A DNA stretch of 64,000 nucleotides from Mucilaginibacter cryoferens (lineage in GTDB: Bacteria > Bacteroidota > Bacteroidia > Sphingobacteriales > Sphingobacteriaceae). Below are positions 62,521-64,000 of this stretch, piece by piece. How positions within the stretch are numbered: position 1 is the stretch's first letter; each line of letters opens with the position of its first letter. The stretch is taken from positions 248,001-312,000 of the forward strand of contig NZ_JACHCR010000004.1 in the NCBI RefSeq assembly GCF_014205845.1, read 5' to 3'. Position numbers and translations under genes: made by a program. The notes under the pieces were generated by a model that did not search any database, was not told the DNA's origin, and saw only the letters and a list, made by a program, of their open reading frames with translations.

Positions 62521-63759
62521 TTATTTAGCAGCCTGTTTTTTATGCTCGATGTTGGGGAGCAGGCCGGTGAAAATGCCGATAAGGGGTAAAAAGGCGCATA
62601 TTTTAAACACGTATTCAATACTGGTTTTATCGGCCAGGTTACCCAATATTGCCGAGCCGAGGCCGCCCATGCCAAAGGCGAGGCCGAAGAAAAGGCCTGC
62701 TATAAGCCCTACTTTGCCAGGCACAAGCTCCGTAGCATAAACTAATATGGCCGAAAAAGCCGACGAGATAATAAGGCCAATAATTACAGATAGTGCCCCT
62801 GTCCAAAACAGGGAGGCATAGGGTAGCATCAGCGTAAAGGGGGCCACTCCCAAAATAGAGATCCAGATAATGTATTTACGGCCAAAACGATCGCCCAGTG
62901 CACCGCCAAGCAGTGTACCCGCGGCTACAGCACCCATAAATGCGAAAAGGTAAATTTGCGATTGCTGTAACGACAGGTGGAATTTATCGATAAGGTAAAA
63001 AGTGTAATAGCTTGTCATGCTAGCCAGGTAAAAGTATTTTGAAAATACCAGTACCAGTAAAATGAGCAGGGAAAACAATACCCGGTTTCTGGATAGGCCG
63101 TGCGGAGTATCTATAGCGGCGGTCGACTTGTTCCTGGCGCGCAGATCTAACTGTTGGCGGTACCATTTGGCTATACCGGCCAGTATAATCATGCCCACCA
63201 GGGCGGCCAAACAAAACCATATAATGTTAAACTGTCCGTATGGTACTACAATTATAGCCGCCAGCAAGGGGCCGATGGCGCTCCCCGCGTTACCGCCCAG
63301 CTGAAAGATAGATTGTGCCAGTCCTCTTTTGCCACCCGAGGCAAGGTGCGCCACCCGCGACGATTCGGGGTGAAAGATAGATGAGCCGATGCCGATTAAG
63401 CTTACCGCCAATAAAATATTGATAAAGCTTGCCGCAAAAGATACCGCCAGCAGGCCGGTAAGGGTAAAGCCCATGCCAATGGCCAGCGAATAGGGGCGGG
63501 GCTTTCTATCGGTATAAAAACCAACAAATGGTTGCAAAATGGATGCCGTGAGTTGGTAGGTAAGCGTAATAAGCCCTATTTGGGCAAATGTAAGGTGAAA
63601 CCTTTGTTTGATAATAGGATATACCGACGGTACTACAGATTGCAGCATATCATTAAGCAGGTGCGTAAAACTGATGGTAAATAAAACAGAGAAAATAGTT
63701 TGCTGCGCTATTTGTTTGGTGTTGATGTTGGCTGTGGGAGAGTTTAGTGTTGTTTTCAT
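62521..63759 (-). CDS. fsr: MFS transporter of the fosmidomycin-resistance (Fsr) type
   Basis: A 412-residue, 12-segment membrane protein. The N-terminal HLLNDMLQSVVPSVYPIIKQRFHLTFAQIGLITLTYQLTASILQPFVGFYTD is the family hallmark. SSIFHPESSRVAHLASGGKRGLAQSIFQLGGNAGSAIGPLLAA and the second-half LGDRFGRKYIIW follow. Relatives of Escherichia coli Fsr export fosmidomycin and other small compounds. Real substrates in this organism are unknown. A GntR/FCD regulator gene lies immediately upstream on the same strand and may control it. Confidence 0.9.
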   Translation of the reverse strand: MKTTLNSPTANINTKQIAQQTIFSVLFTISFTHLLNDMLQSVVPSVYPIIKQRFHLTFAQIGLITLTYQLTASILQPFVGFYTDRKPRPYSLAIGMGFTLTGLLAVSFAASFINILLAVSLIGIGSSIFHPESSRVAHLASGGKRGLAQSIFQLGGNAGSAIGPLLAAIIVVPYGQFNIIWFCLAALVGMIILAGIAKWYRQQLDLRARNKSTAAIDTPHGLSRNRVLFSLLILLVLVFSKYFYLASMTSYYTFYLIDKFHLSLQQSQIYLFAFMGAVAAGTLLGGALGDRFGRKYIIWISILGVAPFTLMLPYASLFWTGALSVIIGLIISSAFSAILVYATELVPGKVGLIAGLFFGLAFGMGGLGSAILGNLADKTSIEYVFKICAFLPLIGIFTGLLPNIEHKKQAAK

Positions 63760-63803
63760 AATCGGTTTAAAAATCAGATCATCTGATGAATTTTAGTAAA
63801 TTT

Positions 63804-64000
63804 TTATTGTTGTATATGGCCTATGATCTTGGCGGCGGTGTTCCAGGCTTTTTTGGCATCGCCGGCTATAATGTTATTTAAAAGCTGGTTGTGCAGGGCA
63901 AAAGTTTGTATAAAAATGCCGGTATCTGGATAGATGTGTAGAAACCATTTTTTGAGATGGATAGATGTGGCGCGGTACATATCGGCCAGTATCTCGTTTT
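63804..64000 (-). CDS. C-terminal end of a GntR-family (FCD domain) regulator
   Basis: A leftward frame enters from the window edge and ends at a TAA (63804-63806), giving 64 residues. MYRATSIHLKKWFLHIYP and FALHNQLLNNIIAGDAKKAWNTAAKIIGHIQQ match the end of the helical FCD ligand-binding domain of FadR-type GntR regulators. The DNA-binding half lies outside the window. It is followed by the MFS transporter gene after 44 bases, suggesting co-transcription and control of that transporter. Confidence 0.75.
   Translation of the reverse strand, partial: NEILADMYRATSIHLKKWFLHIYPDTGIFIQTFALHNQLLNNIIAGDAKKAWNTAAKIIGHIQQ

Overview
The window looks like chromosome from a Bacteroidota bacterium of the Sphingobacteriaceae, most like Mucilaginibacter or Pedobacter. 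The genus is inferred from gene content and style only. Supporting signs are a SusC/SusD pair with an N-terminal STN domain plus an ECF sigma factor and FecR anti-sigma, many SPI and SPII signal peptides, a Nudix-type AraR regulator, TPR proteins with a C-terminal LuxR-like HTH, hybrid histidine kinases, weak Shine-Dalgarno signals, moderate GC, and intergenic regions full of palindromic repeats.

Layout. 1-189 is the end of an unidentified gene. 596-4573 encodes a single-module Pls/PosA-type nonribosomal peptide synthetase (A-T-six membrane segments with three soluble domains), the architecture of epsilon-poly-lysine synthetase. 5363-8144 holds a DUF5077/DUF3472 lipoprotein, a small protein and a methyltransferase-like protein. 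8586-13640 is a leftward TonB receptor, beta-helix lipoprotein and YncE-propeller cluster.

14226-41845 is an L-arabinose/arabinan region. On the minus strand, araR is followed by araB-araD-GH27-araA and then a sodium/sugar symporter. On the plus strand are a galM lipoprotein, an ECF sigma factor, FecR, SusC, SusD, a GH43 endo-arabinanase lipoprotein, a GH51 arabinofuranosidase and two more GH43 enzymes. The inferred pathway is binding and import of arabinan pieces by SusCD, cleavage to arabinose by GH43/GH51 (with GH27 removing side sugars), uptake by the symporter, and conversion to D-xylulose 5-phosphate by AraA, AraB and AraD. The sigma gene is separated from its presumed FecR partner by about 4.2 kb. 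That stretch carries a decayed ATPase remnant, a perfect 45-bp palindrome, a small membrane protein, an unrecognised three-gene cassette (lipoprotein, helical protein, duplicated-module membrane protein) and two palindromic mobile-element-like repeats.

41875-64000 is mixed: two TPR proteins, a MacB/FtsX-type permease, a stress-protein homologue, a hybrid histidine kinase, a NACHT-like STAND NTPase with an N-terminal helical domain, a Tat-signal DUF3863-like protein, a Crp-type regulator with an EamA transporter, a sensor protein that stops before its kinase domain, a tRNA-like element without an anticodon arm, a metallophosphoesterase, an SRPBCC-ArsR pair with two operator-like palindromes, and a fosmidomycin-resistance-type MFS transporter next to the end of a GntR/FCD regulator.

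The most unusual features are the Pls-like synthetase, the nested palindromic element with a clean 9-bp target duplication at 62084-62277, the unknown cassette at 25879-28453, the armless tRNA-like sequence at 59894-59942 and the NACHT protein. No CRISPR array, rRNA, complete tRNA, integrase or complete insertion sequence was seen.
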